Numbered from the stretch's first letter, positions 42,497 to 51,857 are shown. The stretch is 64,000 nt of DNA from Halobacillus_A sp043497005 (GCF_043497005.1 NZ_JBIEKE010000002.1:868001-932000); one strand, 5' to 3'. The notes: a model not told the origin generated them from the sequence alone. Made by a program: numbers and translations.

Positions 42497-42922
42497 TCAG
42501 GGCACAATGGTAACAGGAACTTTAGTAGATTGCAGCACATTATAACTTACGCTCCCAAGGATGGCGCCTTTTACACGTCCTACTCCCCGCGTTCCCATTA
42601 CAATTAAACGAACGTCCTCATTTGCTGATTCTTCGAGAATGACTTGATCGGGAATCCCTATCCTTTTTCTAAAGGTAGGAGTCACCTCATAGTCAGCTAA
42701 ATATTCTTCCGCTGTTTCAAAGGATTGTCGTGCAGCCTCTTCCTGGTACTGCTTGATTTGATGCTGCCCTGCAAATTTCCGAACATTTCTCGTATTATAG
42801 TCGAACTGCACGTTTAAAATGATTAATTCATATCCTACCTCTTCCGCAAACGGAACGGCATACTGAAGAGCACGGAGCGAACTAGGTGATGCGTCAAAAG
42901 GTACGAGTATTTTTTTATTCAT
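42497..42922 (-). CDS. Universal stress protein (UspA family)
   Basis: A 141-residue alpha/beta nucleotide-binding protein. It starts KILVPFDASPSSLRALQYAVPFA, has the GxxxAxxI-like middle (YEVTPTFRKRIGIPDQVILEESANEDVRLIVMGTRGVGRVKGAILGSVSYNVLQ), and the ATP motif G-2x-G-9x-G(S/T) is recognisable as GTRGVGRVKGAILGSVS near residue 105. I start at ATG 42922 with GGAGGGGG just before it, rather than at 42961. It is monocistronic. Confidence 0.9.
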   Translation of the reverse strand: MNKKILVPFDASPSSLRALQYAVPFAEEVGYELIILNVQFDYNTRNVRKFAGQHQIKQYQEEAARQSFETAEEYLADYEVTPTFRKRIGIPDQVILEESANEDVRLIVMGTRGVGRVKGAILGSVSYNVLQSTKVPVTIVP

Positions 42923-43781
42923 GACAACCCCCTCCTCACCTTCATTATACTTAATTTTCACTCAATAATGAATACTCGTATCATTGATATTGGTGATTTC
43001 CATAATAAGGATCGATTTACGTCTCTATCATATGCCATGCGGTCTTTCTAACTCTATCAGACGGTATGGTTTCTCTCCGTAGAAATTCTTCATTCGCAAT
43101 TGTTTGCTTAATATTTTCCTCTATTTGTTAGTATACAGGCAGGGAGCAAAACAGATTTTTTCATCCAATAATCTATTAAGACGCATGAGAAGGAAAGGTG
43201 AGAAAGCCAATTATTTCCCGGGTGATGAAAGGAGCAATAAAAAAACTGGTAGTGTGAGGATTTCAGGTAAGAAAAGGCGTTCTCAATCCTTCTTGGCAAG
43301 TCATTTTATAAATTAAACCACAAACAGATCATTTATAGTCCTCTCTACCAACTTGTATTACAGGTAGTTGAAAAAGCCTGGTTAGATGTACACGTTGTCT
43401 CTTATGGTTCCTACATTAGTCTGGAGAAAAGGAAAAAGCGCCGCTTCCGCCGGGCAGGCCGAAAGTCTGCTCGACTGCGATTTCCGGTGCCTCTCCTGTC
43501 TGCTCCTCCCGCAGGGGCCGGCACTTTTTCCGTTCCTCTGACCAAAATGGAATAACCTTTGTAATGTGAATGGCCTTTTGCAGACGCTGCTTTCATAAGA
43601 ACACAGCTTGATTAAATGATTGAGGAAACGGCGAGAATCCTGCAGGAAATGGGAATAAGGTGTAATCCCGGAGGGCGGAATACAGCCCGAAAAGGCACAC
43701 CATTCGCCCGCGGCAAAGGAGTCGTTTCACTTAACTTTAAGGGTTCTATACAAGATGAGTAAAGCCCTCTTTAAGAGGGCT
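42923..43781. repeat. Intergenic region with complete modules A and B
   Basis: 42923-43365 has no recognisable feature; small open frames there lack signals. Module A covers about 43370-43615 (GGAAAAAGCGCCGC, TCTCCTGTCTGC, CGGCACTTTTTCCGTTCC) and module B 43622-43729 (GGAAACGGCGAGAATCC to GGAGTCGTTTC). The hairpin AGTAAAGCCCTC with its complement at 43756-43786 overlaps the esterase stop and is its likely terminator. Confidence 0.72.
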
Positions 43782-44534
43782 TTACTTCGTATTGGAATAC
43801 ATGACGAAAAATTCTAAGCTGCGTTCAGTAATCAAATCAAGATCTGTATCTAATGTAGCTACGTGATAACTATTCTCCAGGTGAATCAGTTCTTTATGTT
43901 CGGATAAAACTGTGTTGAAGATCATTTCAGAGTTTTCCGGGGGAACAATATGGTCTTCTTCAGATACAATGACAAGAATTGGACAATGAATTTTAGCCAG
44001 CTCATCGTGCACACGAGTCATCATTAAAATTAAATGTTCAATAGAAGCTACCGGGGTTTTATCATACGCTAATTCAGTAACTCCTGCTTTTTTTATGTCA
44101 GAACCAATCGCAGCAATGTATCGGTCGTCTGTGGTTTCGACAATGTTTTCCATAGAAGGTATATCAATCGCAGCGTTAATAGGAATCACTCCTGCAATGT
44201 CCTCATACTTTGCTGCCAAATGAAGTGCTAACGTCCCCCCCATAGATAACCCAACTACAAAAATCTTCGAACATCGTTCTTTTAACCAGGCATATGCTTC
44301 CTCTACAGAATCCATCCAATCTTGAGCCGTAGTTGTTTTCATTTCTTCAGGTGCAGTCCCATGCCCTTTTAAACGGGGGCAGGCCACGCTATAGCCCTCT
44401 TTACCGTAAGCTTCCACAAGCGGCCGAACACTTTGAGTGGTTCCCGTAAATCCGTGTGAGACTAAGATTCCAACTTCATTTCCTTCAAAATAGATCGGCT
44501 GTGCTCCCTCTAATACAGGATATTCTTCCATCAT
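43782..44534 (-). CDS. Carboxylesterase (Est30-type alpha/beta hydrolase)
   Basis: A 250-residue serine esterase. The oxyanion region is VSHGFTGTTQS near residue 29; the nucleophile Ser is in GLSMGG near residue 95; Asp in SEEDHIVPP near 192; His in ENSYHVATLD near 222. This triad spacing matches thermophilic Est30 and B. subtilis YvaK. It cleaves short-chain esters. The start overlaps the SDR stop by four bases, so the two genes are coupled and may act on the same compounds. Confidence 0.9.
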   Translation of the reverse strand: MMEEYPVLEGAQPIYFEGNEVGILVSHGFTGTTQSVRPLVEAYGKEGYSVACPRLKGHGTAPEEMKTTTAQDWMDSVEEAYAWLKERCSKIFVVGLSMGGTLALHLAAKYEDIAGVIPINAAIDIPSMENIVETTDDRYIAAIGSDIKKAGVTELAYDKTPVASIEHLILMMTRVHDELAKIHCPILVIVSEEDHIVPPENSEMIFNTVLSEHKELIHLENSYHVATLDTDLDLITERSLEFFVMYSNTK

Positions 44535-45382
44535 ACCAACTCCTTTTTTCCTATAATTTTTTTAAGTACCTTATGTTCTAAGACAGACCAGGGGAGGATT
44601 CTTTTTAGCAGAAGATTCATCCTTACCCCTGGTCCGATCGGGTACCTCAACTTTTTTAATACAGAACGGTCAGCCAGAGAGGCCATTAATTCCGCTACTT
44701 TTCCAGGATCTTCATGTACTTCGCGGTTTAATGCCTTCCATAAGCCTTTAGTATACTCGTGATATGGAGAATTAGGATCATACACAACTTGAGGAAGATC
44801 AAGACCCGTCGACCAAATATTCGTTTCATAAGAACCTGGCTCAATTAAAGCAACATCGATGCCAAAGGGCTTCACTTCAAACCGCAAGCTTTCCGACAAT
44901 CCCTCTAGCGCATGCTTTGAACTAACATAAGCTGACAAACCCGGAAAACCAATAAGTCCGCTTACGCTGCTCACATTTAAAATTTTTCCACTTTTTTGCT
45001 GACGCATCTTTGGAAGTACGGCTTGTATCACTTGAATTACGCCAAATACATTGGTTTCAAATTGGCGCCTGTAATCTTTAAGTGGCACTTGTTCCAGAAA
45101 ACCTCCGACCGCATAGCCGGCGTTGTTAACAAGCACATCCACTCGTTTTAATTGATTGACCTGTTTTTGAAAAAAAGTTAATGAGTCTTCATCAGTGACA
45201 TCTAGCGGCCAAACTGTAATGTTCTCAGCAATGATTTCATCTAAACTAGCCTTCTTGAAAACATTCATTTTGTGGGGGTTGCGAATCGTAGCAATTACAT
45301 TCAAATTTTTTTCTGCACATTTTATAGCTGTGAGATAGCCGAAGCCGCTTGAGGCCCCGGTTATAATCACGGTCGGTTTCAT
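44531..45382 (-). CDS. Short-chain dehydrogenase/reductase
   Basis: A 283-residue SDR. The NAD(P) motif is TGASSGFGYLTA near residue 8; NNAGYAVGG near 86; the catalytic Ser is in VSSVSGLIG near 138 and YxxxK in YVSSKHALEG near 152. A long C-terminal extension with NLLLKRILPWSVLEHKVLKKI could be a membrane-associated amphipathic tail. The gene is upstream of and overlapping the esterase. The substrate is unknown. Confidence 0.9.
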   Translation of the reverse strand: MKPTVIITGASSGFGYLTAIKCAEKNLNVIATIRNPHKMNVFKKASLDEIIAENITVWPLDVTDEDSLTFFQKQVNQLKRVDVLVNNAGYAVGGFLEQVPLKDYRRQFETNVFGVIQVIQAVLPKMRQQKSGKILNVSSVSGLIGFPGLSAYVSSKHALEGLSESLRFEVKPFGIDVALIEPGSYETNIWSTGLDLPQVVYDPNSPYHEYTKGLWKALNREVHEDPGKVAELMASLADRSVLKKLRYPIGPGVRMNLLLKRILPWSVLEHKVLKKIIGKKELV

Positions 45383-45548
45383 ATCTCACCCTCCGTTTCT
45401 CTAGTAAAACTTCGATCCTCATGGGTCCATACCCTTTTTCCAGTCTCGATTAATCCATTAAAATTACATTTGCCTACGTAGACATCTGCCCTTCCATATC
45501 AAACGCCCGTTCATAATGTATGGTATAAGAGAAAAGGTGGTGAGTGAT

Positions 45549-45668
45549 GTGAACTACTATGGAGGTTATGGATGTGGGTACCCGAGACGACGCTACGCGG
45601 GAGGCTTTGCCCTTATCGTCGTGTTGTTCATTCTATTAATCATTGTTGGTGCTTCCGTTTACAAATAA
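45549..45668 (+). CDS. YjcZ-family small membrane protein
   Basis: A 39-residue protein starting at GTG 45549 behind AAAGGTGGTGAG. It reads NYYGGYGCGYPRRRYAGG then FALIVVLFILLIIVGASVYK. It shares the identical core FALIVVLFILLIIVGA with the protein at 10457-10618 but lacks the NSPYA repeats. Gly/Tyr-rich head plus single C-terminal helix is the family layout. A CATAATGTA string lies 32 bp upstream, similar to late sporulation -10 elements, but a -35 partner is not clear. Confidence 0.78.
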   Translation: MNYYGGYGCGYPRRRYAGGFALIVVLFILLIIVGASVYK

Positions 45669-45782
45669 TTCTTCTCTCTACAGGCCAGGAGCTTTCCACC
45701 CCCCTGGTCTTTTATTTACATTTTGACGGTAGTCACAGCTTTTAATACAATAAGGAAGATTGATAGAAAGAGAGGAGATTCC

Positions 45783-46352
45783 ATGCACGGTATACGAGGT
45801 GGACAAACCGCTATACATTATAAGCTTAATCAAGCTGAAGATATTTATTTTGTAAAAATTTACTTGGATGACTTGAACGGGATATGCGTGACAGCTCCAC
45901 TACATAAATCTCAGAAAGATGTAGAGGCTTTCCTTTATAAAAAAAGAGAGTGGATCGAAGAAAAATGGAAAAAAATCCATGGGGACTTATATGAGAATTA
46001 TCTTAAGGAAGAGAAGGTGACTTATTTAGGACGAAAATATAAAGTCATAAAGCATACTTCCAATCAAGATGCTTCCTCGTTCTCTTTTTATAAAGGAAAA
46101 TTCCACTTTACCTACCCGGCTTCTTTAACTGCAGAAGAAATCGAAGTGACTCTCGAAAAAAAAGCAGACGAGTGGGTAAGAATTAAAGCTGATGAAAAAC
46201 TGAACGATTTTGCAGTAAACAGTGCAGCTGATGATTACAGGTTAGGGTGGAAAGAAGGAAATGCCCTATACTTGAACTGGAGATTGATCAAGCGTTCGAA
46301 ACAAGACATTCAAACGGTGATTGAAGATTTAATCGAAGAAAGATCCTATTAA
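45783..46352 (+). CDS. YgjP/DUF45 metallopeptidase-fold protein without HExxH
   Basis: A 189-residue protein. It resembles the N-terminal part of YgjP-like (DUF45, M48-related) proteins: VTAPLHKSQKDVEAFLYKKREWIEEKWKK near residue 37 and RLGWKEGNALYLNWRLIKRSKQDIQTVIEDLI near residue 155. In the family this last string runs into VVVHELAHL, the zinc site; here it runs into EDLIEERSY and stops. So the catalytic motif is missing and the protein is shorter by about 40 residues. ATG 45783 follows GAGAGGAG. Loss may be old, because the frame is intact. Confidence 0.72.
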   Translation: MHGIRGGQTAIHYKLNQAEDIYFVKIYLDDLNGICVTAPLHKSQKDVEAFLYKKREWIEEKWKKIHGDLYENYLKEEKVTYLGRKYKVIKHTSNQDASSFSFYKGKFHFTYPASLTAEEIEVTLEKKADEWVRIKADEKLNDFAVNSAADDYRLGWKEGNALYLNWRLIKRSKQDIQTVIEDLIEERSY

Positions 46353-46369
46353 ATATCCTTCTGAAAAAA

Positions 46370-46500
46370 AGAATAAAGCATAAAATAATCCGAACGATTT
46401 TGTAGAAATCAGTTCGGATTATTTTTGTTAATGCGCACCGGGTACCGAAATTCATACTTGGCAACTTCGCTCTTTTACAGCTTTTCGGTACCTGGTACCC
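46370..46500. repeat. Palindrome P copy and a GGTACC inverted repeat
   Basis: 46381-46426 contains AATAATCCGAACGATT...AATCAGTTCGGATTATT, copy P. At 46436-46500 a second inverted repeat pairs GGGTACCGAAA with TTTTCGGTACCTGGTACCC. It lies between the convergent DUF45 and zupT genes and may terminate both. Confidence 0.75.
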
Positions 46501-46509
46501 TTATGATAG

Positions 46510-47316
46510 TTAAATAAATAACAACAAGCTAACTGCCATTACAGCCATTCCGGCTACAACACCATAAATGGATAGATGGGCCTCACCGTACTTGCGTGAC
46601 GCCGGAAGTAGTTCATCAAGAGAAATAAATACCATAATTCCAGCTACACCAGCAAATAATACCCCGAACATCACGTCATTAAGAAATGGCATTAAAATCA
46701 GATAAGCGGCCACTGCTCCAACAGGCTCTGATAAACCCGATAAGAAAGAGAGTTTAAATGCTTTCTTTTTATCCCCTGTAGCAAAATAAATAGGAACCGA
46801 AACGGCAATACCTTCAGGGATATTGTGAATCGCAATTGCAACCGCAATTGCAACCCCTAATGTTGGATCCTGCAATGCCGAGGTAAACGTAGCGATACCT
46901 TCAGGAAAGTTGTGAATTGCAATCGCTAAAGCTGTAAAAGTCCCCATTTTTAATAAATGGCTGTTTTGAACTTCAGCTGGTGTCTTAGACATATCTTCAA
47001 CCTTTTTTGGTTCATGAGGATTTCCCTGCTGAGGGATTGCTTTATCTATCAGTGCAATGACGAGCATTCCTCCGAAGAAGCTCGCTACATTTATCCAGTT
47101 CCCTAATCCTTCCCCTAAGGCATTGACTAGTGAATCTTGCGCTTTAAAGAATATTTCCACCATGGACACGTAAATCATGACGCCTGCAGAAAAACCTAAT
47201 GCTACCGATAAAAATCTCGTGTTCGTTGTTGAGGTGAAAAAAGCAAGAACACTGCCTATCCCTGTTGCTAATCCGGCCATTAATGTTAATCCAAAGGCAA
47301 ATAACACATTTTCCAT
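46510..47316 (-). CDS. zupT: ZIP-family divalent metal transporter
   Basis: A 268-residue, eight-helix membrane protein that imports zinc and related metals. Family motifs are HNFPEGIATF near residue 150 and HNIPEGIAVSVPIYFA near residue 180, which hold the metal-binding His, Asn, Pro and Glu of helices IV and V. A short loop rich in Pro/His/Lys (PQQGNPHEPKKVEDMSK) precedes them. I start at ATG 47316 (MENVLFAFG) with AAGGAG nine bases upstream. Confidence 0.92.
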   Translation of the reverse strand: MENVLFAFGLTLMAGLATGIGSVLAFFTSTTNTRFLSVALGFSAGVMIYVSMVEIFFKAQDSLVNALGEGLGNWINVASFFGGMLVIALIDKAIPQQGNPHEPKKVEDMSKTPAEVQNSHLLKMGTFTALAIAIHNFPEGIATFTSALQDPTLGVAIAVAIAIHNIPEGIAVSVPIYFATGDKKKAFKLSFLSGLSEPVGAVAAYLILMPFLNDVMFGVLFAGVAGIMVFISLDELLPASRKYGEAHLSIYGVVAGMAVMAVSLLLFI

Positions 47317-47433
47317 TCCTTCTCTCTCCTTCTCCAATTCTCTGTCTATCCATAGTCTAATTCAAATCTTTCCTCTGTGCAACTTTTTTTGTTTTAGTTA
47401 TATTTTATGTGCATGGGTAAGTTTTGACCCATA

Positions 47434-47476
47434 AAAAACGACTTTATTTCGAATAGTACATTCGAAATAAAGTCGC
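47434..47476 (-). terminator. Terminator after HtrA-like/zinc-ribbon operon
   Basis: A perfect 15-bp stem (CGACTTTATTTCGAA with TTCGAAATAAAGTCG) around a seven-base loop, followed on the minus strand by TTTTTTATGGG. Confidence 0.92.
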
Positions 47477-47481
47477 TTGTG

Positions 47482-48612
47482 CTAGTCTATTTCCTTTTTT
47501 TCTCCTGAGATGATCATCATTTGGTCATTTTCATAGCCTAACGTATAATTCATATTATACGTTTTCATTTCAATTTCACCCTCAACTGTCTCCTCAGTTT
47601 GAATCACACAATTCACAGCTACCTCCTCACCCTCTGGGTCGGCAACTATCTTATCAATTGAAACAGATAACGTATTATAATATACTTCTCTAAATTCTTC
47701 GTAGCTCTTGTTTTCTTGCCACTCACTTCCGAGTAAAGAATAGGCCGTGACAAAATCCCCTTGATTTATACTGTCGTAAAAGTATTGAACCAAATACGTC
47801 GCCTGGTCAGCGTCCGTCTGCTCGTTGGATGCATTACTTCCATCAGTGAGTTCAGGATATTCAGGAAGCTCCTCCATTGGAGATTTGGACCATTGTCTTA
47901 CCATAGGCAGGATATCCAGTACTGGGATACTAAAACCGATGGATTCATCTCCTAACTTCGCCGAATTAATCCCAATGACCTCTCCTGTTTCTGCATTAAG
48001 TAATGGCCCCCCGCTATTCCCAGGGGAGATGGGTGCTGAGATTTGATAGACATCTTCATACGTGAAAGGATCTAATTCAAAGTTCCTATCCAGTCCGCTG
48101 ATTTCTCCTCGGGTAACTGTGTTTTGAAGACCTAAAGGGCTTCCTAATGCTAATACCTCAGTTAACAAAGGAGCATTTTCACTTTCTTGCATTTTTAAAG
48201 GTTCTTTTCCTTCTAAATCAGGGACTCGTACCACAGCTATATCTGTACTGCGACTTGATCCAATAACTTTACCCGACATTTCTTTAGAATCTACATTAAT
48301 GACTTGTACATCCTCCGTATTAGCAACCACATGGGCGTTCGTAATGACGTCCCCTTTATCGTTATACAAAAAACCAGAACCAATTGTTCCATTATCAAGC
48401 TCGATCTGCACAACGAGCTTTTGAGATTCATAGATAATTTCCTGCGTACTTTTTGTCACGGCTCCTTCTTCTTCCTTCGGCAAAGGTTTATCTAAAACCG
48501 AACTTGCTTCCAGCTGAGAAGGCACCTGATGCTGAATCCATACAAATAATGCAACCCCTGCAGTCAGGATCACTGCCATTACAATTGAACTTGTCAGCCA
48601 TGCACGTTTCAC
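47482..48612 (-). CDS. Membrane-anchored trypsin-like serine protease (HtrA-like, S1C)
   Basis: A 376-residue protein with one N-terminal membrane helix (SSIVMAVILTAGVALFVWI) and an external protease domain. The catalytic triad is visible: His in VITNAHVVAN near residue 93, Asp in RSTDIAVVRV near residue 125, Ser in ISPGNSGGPL near residue 198. A PDZ domain is absent. Instead, the last 110 residues (from ATYLVQYFYDSINQGDFVTAYSLLG) look like an NTF2-type domain. It lies 11 bp after a zinc-ribbon protein in an operon, so the two probably act together at the cell surface. Substrates unknown. Confidence 0.87.
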   Translation of the reverse strand: MKRAWLTSSIVMAVILTAGVALFVWIQHQVPSQLEASSVLDKPLPKEEEGAVTKSTQEIIYESQKLVVQIELDNGTIGSGFLYNDKGDVITNAHVVANTEDVQVINVDSKEMSGKVIGSSRSTDIAVVRVPDLEGKEPLKMQESENAPLLTEVLALGSPLGLQNTVTRGEISGLDRNFELDPFTYEDVYQISAPISPGNSGGPLLNAETGEVIGINSAKLGDESIGFSIPVLDILPMVRQWSKSPMEELPEYPELTDGSNASNEQTDADQATYLVQYFYDSINQGDFVTAYSLLGSEWQENKSYEEFREVYYNTLSVSIDKIVADPEGEEVAVNCVIQTEETVEGEIEMKTYNMNYTLGYENDQMMIISGEKKEID

Positions 48613-48622
48613 ATTGTACCCC

Positions 48623-49798
48623 CTACTCTACAAACCACTGGACATTTGTTACATCTACTGAAATTTCTTCTTTCTCAAAATCATAATAATTTTGTTCAAA
48701 CTTTCCTGTATCCTCTGGATTTAGATACATGGGGTACACTTGAGCCGTATCAGTTTCCAAAATTCCCCCATCTTTATCAAGAATATCGTAAGTGATTTCA
48801 ATGGAGCTGACTATGCTTGTCGCTTCGCTTTGAACTTCCCCCTGTATGGTCACATCCCCAAACTCATCTTTAGAAGCTTTAACCGACAGCACTTTAACGG
48901 CTTCTCTTCGATTCATCATTTCTTCCATAGCAGCTTTCTCCATTGCCCGTTCCATTCGATCCTGCTTCTCCTGTTCAAAAGCCAGCTTTTCTTGTTCCAC
49001 ACGGTCTTTTAACTGAAGAAGCTTATTATGATTAATCACATATTGCAATCCTTCATCTACGGCTGCTATGGCTTCATTGTATTGTCTTTCCTTCATTGCT
49101 TCCTCTGCTTGTTTTGAACTTATAGAAACGATCTTTTCTGTTATTTTCTCGCGGGCGCGGGCAGCTTCTTCTAAATCAAGGCGAGACAATGTATTCAATT
49201 TATCAGCCAGTTCATCAATATTTGTTAAATCCTTCACTTCATTATTAATTTTCCCAACCGTAATTCTAGAATCAAGCTCGTTTATTCTTGGCATCAGTGT
49301 AGCCACTAAACGATTCTCTTGCTCCGCCATCTTTTGATTAACCTGTGATAACTCTTGAAGAGCGTTATCTAACTCATTTTCTTCAATAGACGTTTCTACC
49401 CCATCTAAATCTTTTTCCATAGCTTTCACCTGGTTTACGGCGGATAGGTTTCTTTTTAATGCATGATACTTTGGCCGTTTATCGGCTGCACGTTCAAGAA
49501 GCTTCCCTGCTTCTTCATAGTCTCCTTCTAAAGCTAACTCTTCCGCTTTTTCTTTATCTTCTAAAACAGATTGATTAACTTGTTTGGCGTGGTTATAGAA
49601 AAAAACTAATCCTGTAGCTATGAAAAGGAATAAGGTTCCCGGTAATATGTACATCCAGAGTTTTTTCCGTTTATGTATAGACGAGTCAACCTCAGTTCCT
49701 AACTCCTCAAATGATTCTTCACTTAATTTTTCACCACAATGGGAGCAAAAACGGGAACCCGAATTATTTTCACTACCACATTCACGACAAATCACCAT
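48623..49798 (-). CDS. Zinc-ribbon membrane protein with coiled coil
   Basis: A 391-residue protein starting at ATG 49798 (GGAGG upstream). The N-terminal zinc ribbon is CRECGSENNSGSRFCSHCGEKL (residues 4-25, two CxxC pairs). A membrane helix follows (LWMYILPGTLFLFIATGLVFFY, about 47-68), then an external, highly charged coiled-coil stretch with TPR-like repeats (residues 75-290). The C-terminal domain (about 300-391) is beta-rich, like FxLYD domains. Cytoplasmic ribbon plus external helices suggests a sensor or scaffold. It is the first gene of the operon with the HtrA-like protease. Confidence 0.78.
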   Translation of the reverse strand: MVICRECGSENNSGSRFCSHCGEKLSEESFEELGTEVDSSIHKRKKLWMYILPGTLFLFIATGLVFFYNHAKQVNQSVLEDKEKAEELALEGDYEEAGKLLERAADKRPKYHALKRNLSAVNQVKAMEKDLDGVETSIEENELDNALQELSQVNQKMAEQENRLVATLMPRINELDSRITVGKINNEVKDLTNIDELADKLNTLSRLDLEEAARAREKITEKIVSISSKQAEEAMKERQYNEAIAAVDEGLQYVINHNKLLQLKDRVEQEKLAFEQEKQDRMERAMEKAAMEEMMNRREAVKVLSVKASKDEFGDVTIQGEVQSEATSIVSSIEITYDILDKDGGILETDTAQVYPMYLNPEDTGKFEQNYYDFEKEEISVDVTNVQWFVE

Positions 49799-50663
49799 GG
49801 GCCCGTCCTCCTTCAATGATAGAATTGGAAAATTATTGGAACGAAACCATCCATTTCTCATTATATCATGATTTGATAATCAACTGAGAATGGATTTTCA
49901 GCTTTTTTCTTTGAACTATGTAAACGCACGGCCACTCTTACAAAATGTGCATAAACTATAAAAAACATGGAGAGGAGCATTCATGAATGCGAGAACGATT
50001 GAACAATAAGAGAGAACAAAAGGGTTCGCGTCCGAGGAAAAAGTCATGCTGCGGAAAAAAACGCACGAAAGAAAGCTAAACACATCTGAATAAAGCAAAA
50101 ATAATCCGAACGATAATCTAGAAATCAGTTCGGATTATTTTTGTTAAGACGTCTTTACATTGTTCTGTTGATATACATCACTTTCATTCAGTAGGGCTTC
50201 AGCTTCTTCAGAAAGGAGAAAGTGGCAGACAAGCCGGGATATTGCGAAACATTGTGATAATTAGGTATTTCCTTATCCAAGGGTTTCGAAATTACAGTAT
50301 GATAAAGGAATTTGAAACCTGCGCTCTGTTAACGCTCTTTTGCAAACCCTTAAGGGCAAAGCTTGAGTAAATGCTTTGCCCTTAATCTATTTCGAAATTG
50401 AGGCTCCTGCGGGAAATGGGAATAAGGTGTGACCCCGAGGGCTGATAAAGCTTGAGGAGGAACACCATTCGTCCGCGGAAAGGGAGTCGTTGAAGTCACT
50501 GAAAAACGAAGGGTCAATGAAAGATAAAAAAGTCCTGTGTGGAATTTAATTTTCACACAGGACTTTTTCAGTGACCTCAATCGTTTCCTCAAACACTTTA
50601 CAAACGCGAGAAATTTTACACTTAAGGTTTGCCCACACAGTACTATGTGCGGCCTTTTTCGTA
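49799..50663. repeat. Intergenic region with palindrome P, module B and hairpins
   Basis: No gene is seen. Copy P lies at 50089-50147 (ATAATCCGAACGAT...CAGTTCGGATTAT). A module A tail fragment precedes module B (50399-50492, GAGGCTCCTGCGGG to GGAGTCGTTG). A hairpin at 50525-50575 (AAAAGTCCTGTGTGGAA with TTTTCACACAGGACTTTT) matches the one after module B at 21.6 kb. A further stem (GCCCACACAG with ATGTGCGGC, 50622-50645) precedes CTTTTT. Confidence 0.7.
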
Positions 50664-51857
50664 TTAACCAGCTTGTTCATTACGGACCGCTTCTGTGTCT
50701 TTCTTTTTTCCTATTAAACGGTCAGCAATTGTAGTGATCGCACCATCACCCGTAACATTAGTCGCAGTACCGAAACTGTCTTGTGCTAAATAAAGAGCAA
50801 TCATAAGTGACACCATTACTGAGCTAAAGCCAAGCATGCTTTCTAAAAGACCAACAGCAGCCATTACGGCTCCTCCTGGAACACCAGGGGCTGCAATCAT
50901 CGTGACTCCAAGCATAAGAACAAAAGGAAGCACATCCATAAACGTAGTCGCCTGTCCCTGCATATACAACACAGCCATAGCGCAGCTTGTAATTGTAATG
51001 GTACTTCCTGCAAGGTGGACATTAGCCAGTAAAGGTACGGAGAAGTCGGCAACCTTTTCTCTAACTCCAACAGATTTCGTCTGCTTTAGTGTTACCGGGA
51101 TTGTAGCTGCTGAAGACTGAGTCCCAAGAGCTGTAAAATAAGCCGGTGCCAATTTTTTCAGTAAATGAAAAGGATTGGCACGATGAAGGGCTCCTGCAAT
51201 TCCGTATACACTCATTAGATAAATCAAGTGCAAAATAATAATCATTACAAATACTTTGGCAAATACACTTAAAATCGTAGCCACTTGTCCTGCATAAGAC
51301 ATATTGGCAAATATACCAAAGATATGAAATGGTAATAACGGAATAATAATATTCTCAATTACTTTATGGATGATAGCTCGAAATTCTCCCATCACATTGT
51401 ATAACGTGTCACCTTTTACAGCAGTCATGCCGACCCCTAATAAAAAGGAGAAAATTAAAGCAGCCATGACGTCCATAATCGGAGTCATTTCCACAGTAAA
51501 TGACGATTCTATTAAAGATTCTTCCGGATTAGTCATTTCACCGGCATCCTGGCGGCTCAAGATGGAAGGATACAAGTTGCGAGCAACAAGATAAGCGGCC
51601 ACCCCGGCTAATACGGTAGATACATAAGCAAGCCCTGCTGTAATTCCCAGCATTTTACCTGCACCTTTACCGATTGAAGCAATACCAGGAGCGATAAAAC
51701 CAATGATAATTAAAGGAATTACAAAGTTTAAGAAATTACCGAACACACCTGTAAATGTAGCAAATAGTTCGATGACCCCTTCTGGAACGATTAACCCTAT
51801 AAAAGTGCCTAATATAATTGCTAAAATAATTCTGCCAAGTAAGGGTACACGGCTCAT
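50664..51857 (-). CDS. Dicarboxylate/amino acid:cation symporter (DAACS)
   Basis: A 397-residue membrane protein of the glutamate-transporter fold. Two hairpin loops with serine/threonine-rich tips are recognisable: AYFTALGTQSSAATIPVTLKQ (HP1, about residue 235) and GVPGGAVMAAVGLLE (HP2, about 320). The last helix carries DSFGTATNVTGDGAITTI, the substrate- and sodium-binding NMDGT-like site. It imports C4-dicarboxylates or acidic amino acids with Na+ or H+. The protein is monocistronic with a long upstream gap. Substrate is not decidable. Confidence 0.9.
   Translation of the reverse strand: MSRVPLLGRIILAIILGTFIGLIVPEGVIELFATFTGVFGNFLNFVIPLIIIGFIAPGIASIGKGAGKMLGITAGLAYVSTVLAGVAAYLVARNLYPSILSRQDAGEMTNPEESLIESSFTVEMTPIMDVMAALIFSFLLGVGMTAVKGDTLYNVMGEFRAIIHKVIENIIIPLLPFHIFGIFANMSYAGQVATILSVFAKVFVMIIILHLIYLMSVYGIAGALHRANPFHLLKKLAPAYFTALGTQSSAATIPVTLKQTKSVGVREKVADFSVPLLANVHLAGSTITITSCAMAVLYMQGQATTFMDVLPFVLMLGVTMIAAPGVPGGAVMAAVGLLESMLGFSSVMVSLMIALYLAQDSFGTATNVTGDGAITTIADRLIGKKKDTEAVRNEQAG

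Noticed and set aside
43104..43316. 70-codon open frame in the 43 kb gap
   Set aside because: No ribosome-binding site, overlaps a similar open frame on the other strand, no family.
45500..45525. Sigma-K promoter for the 45.5 kb YjcZ gene
   Set aside because: CATAATGTA fits the -10 pattern, but no -35 partner is at the right distance; left as a remark only.
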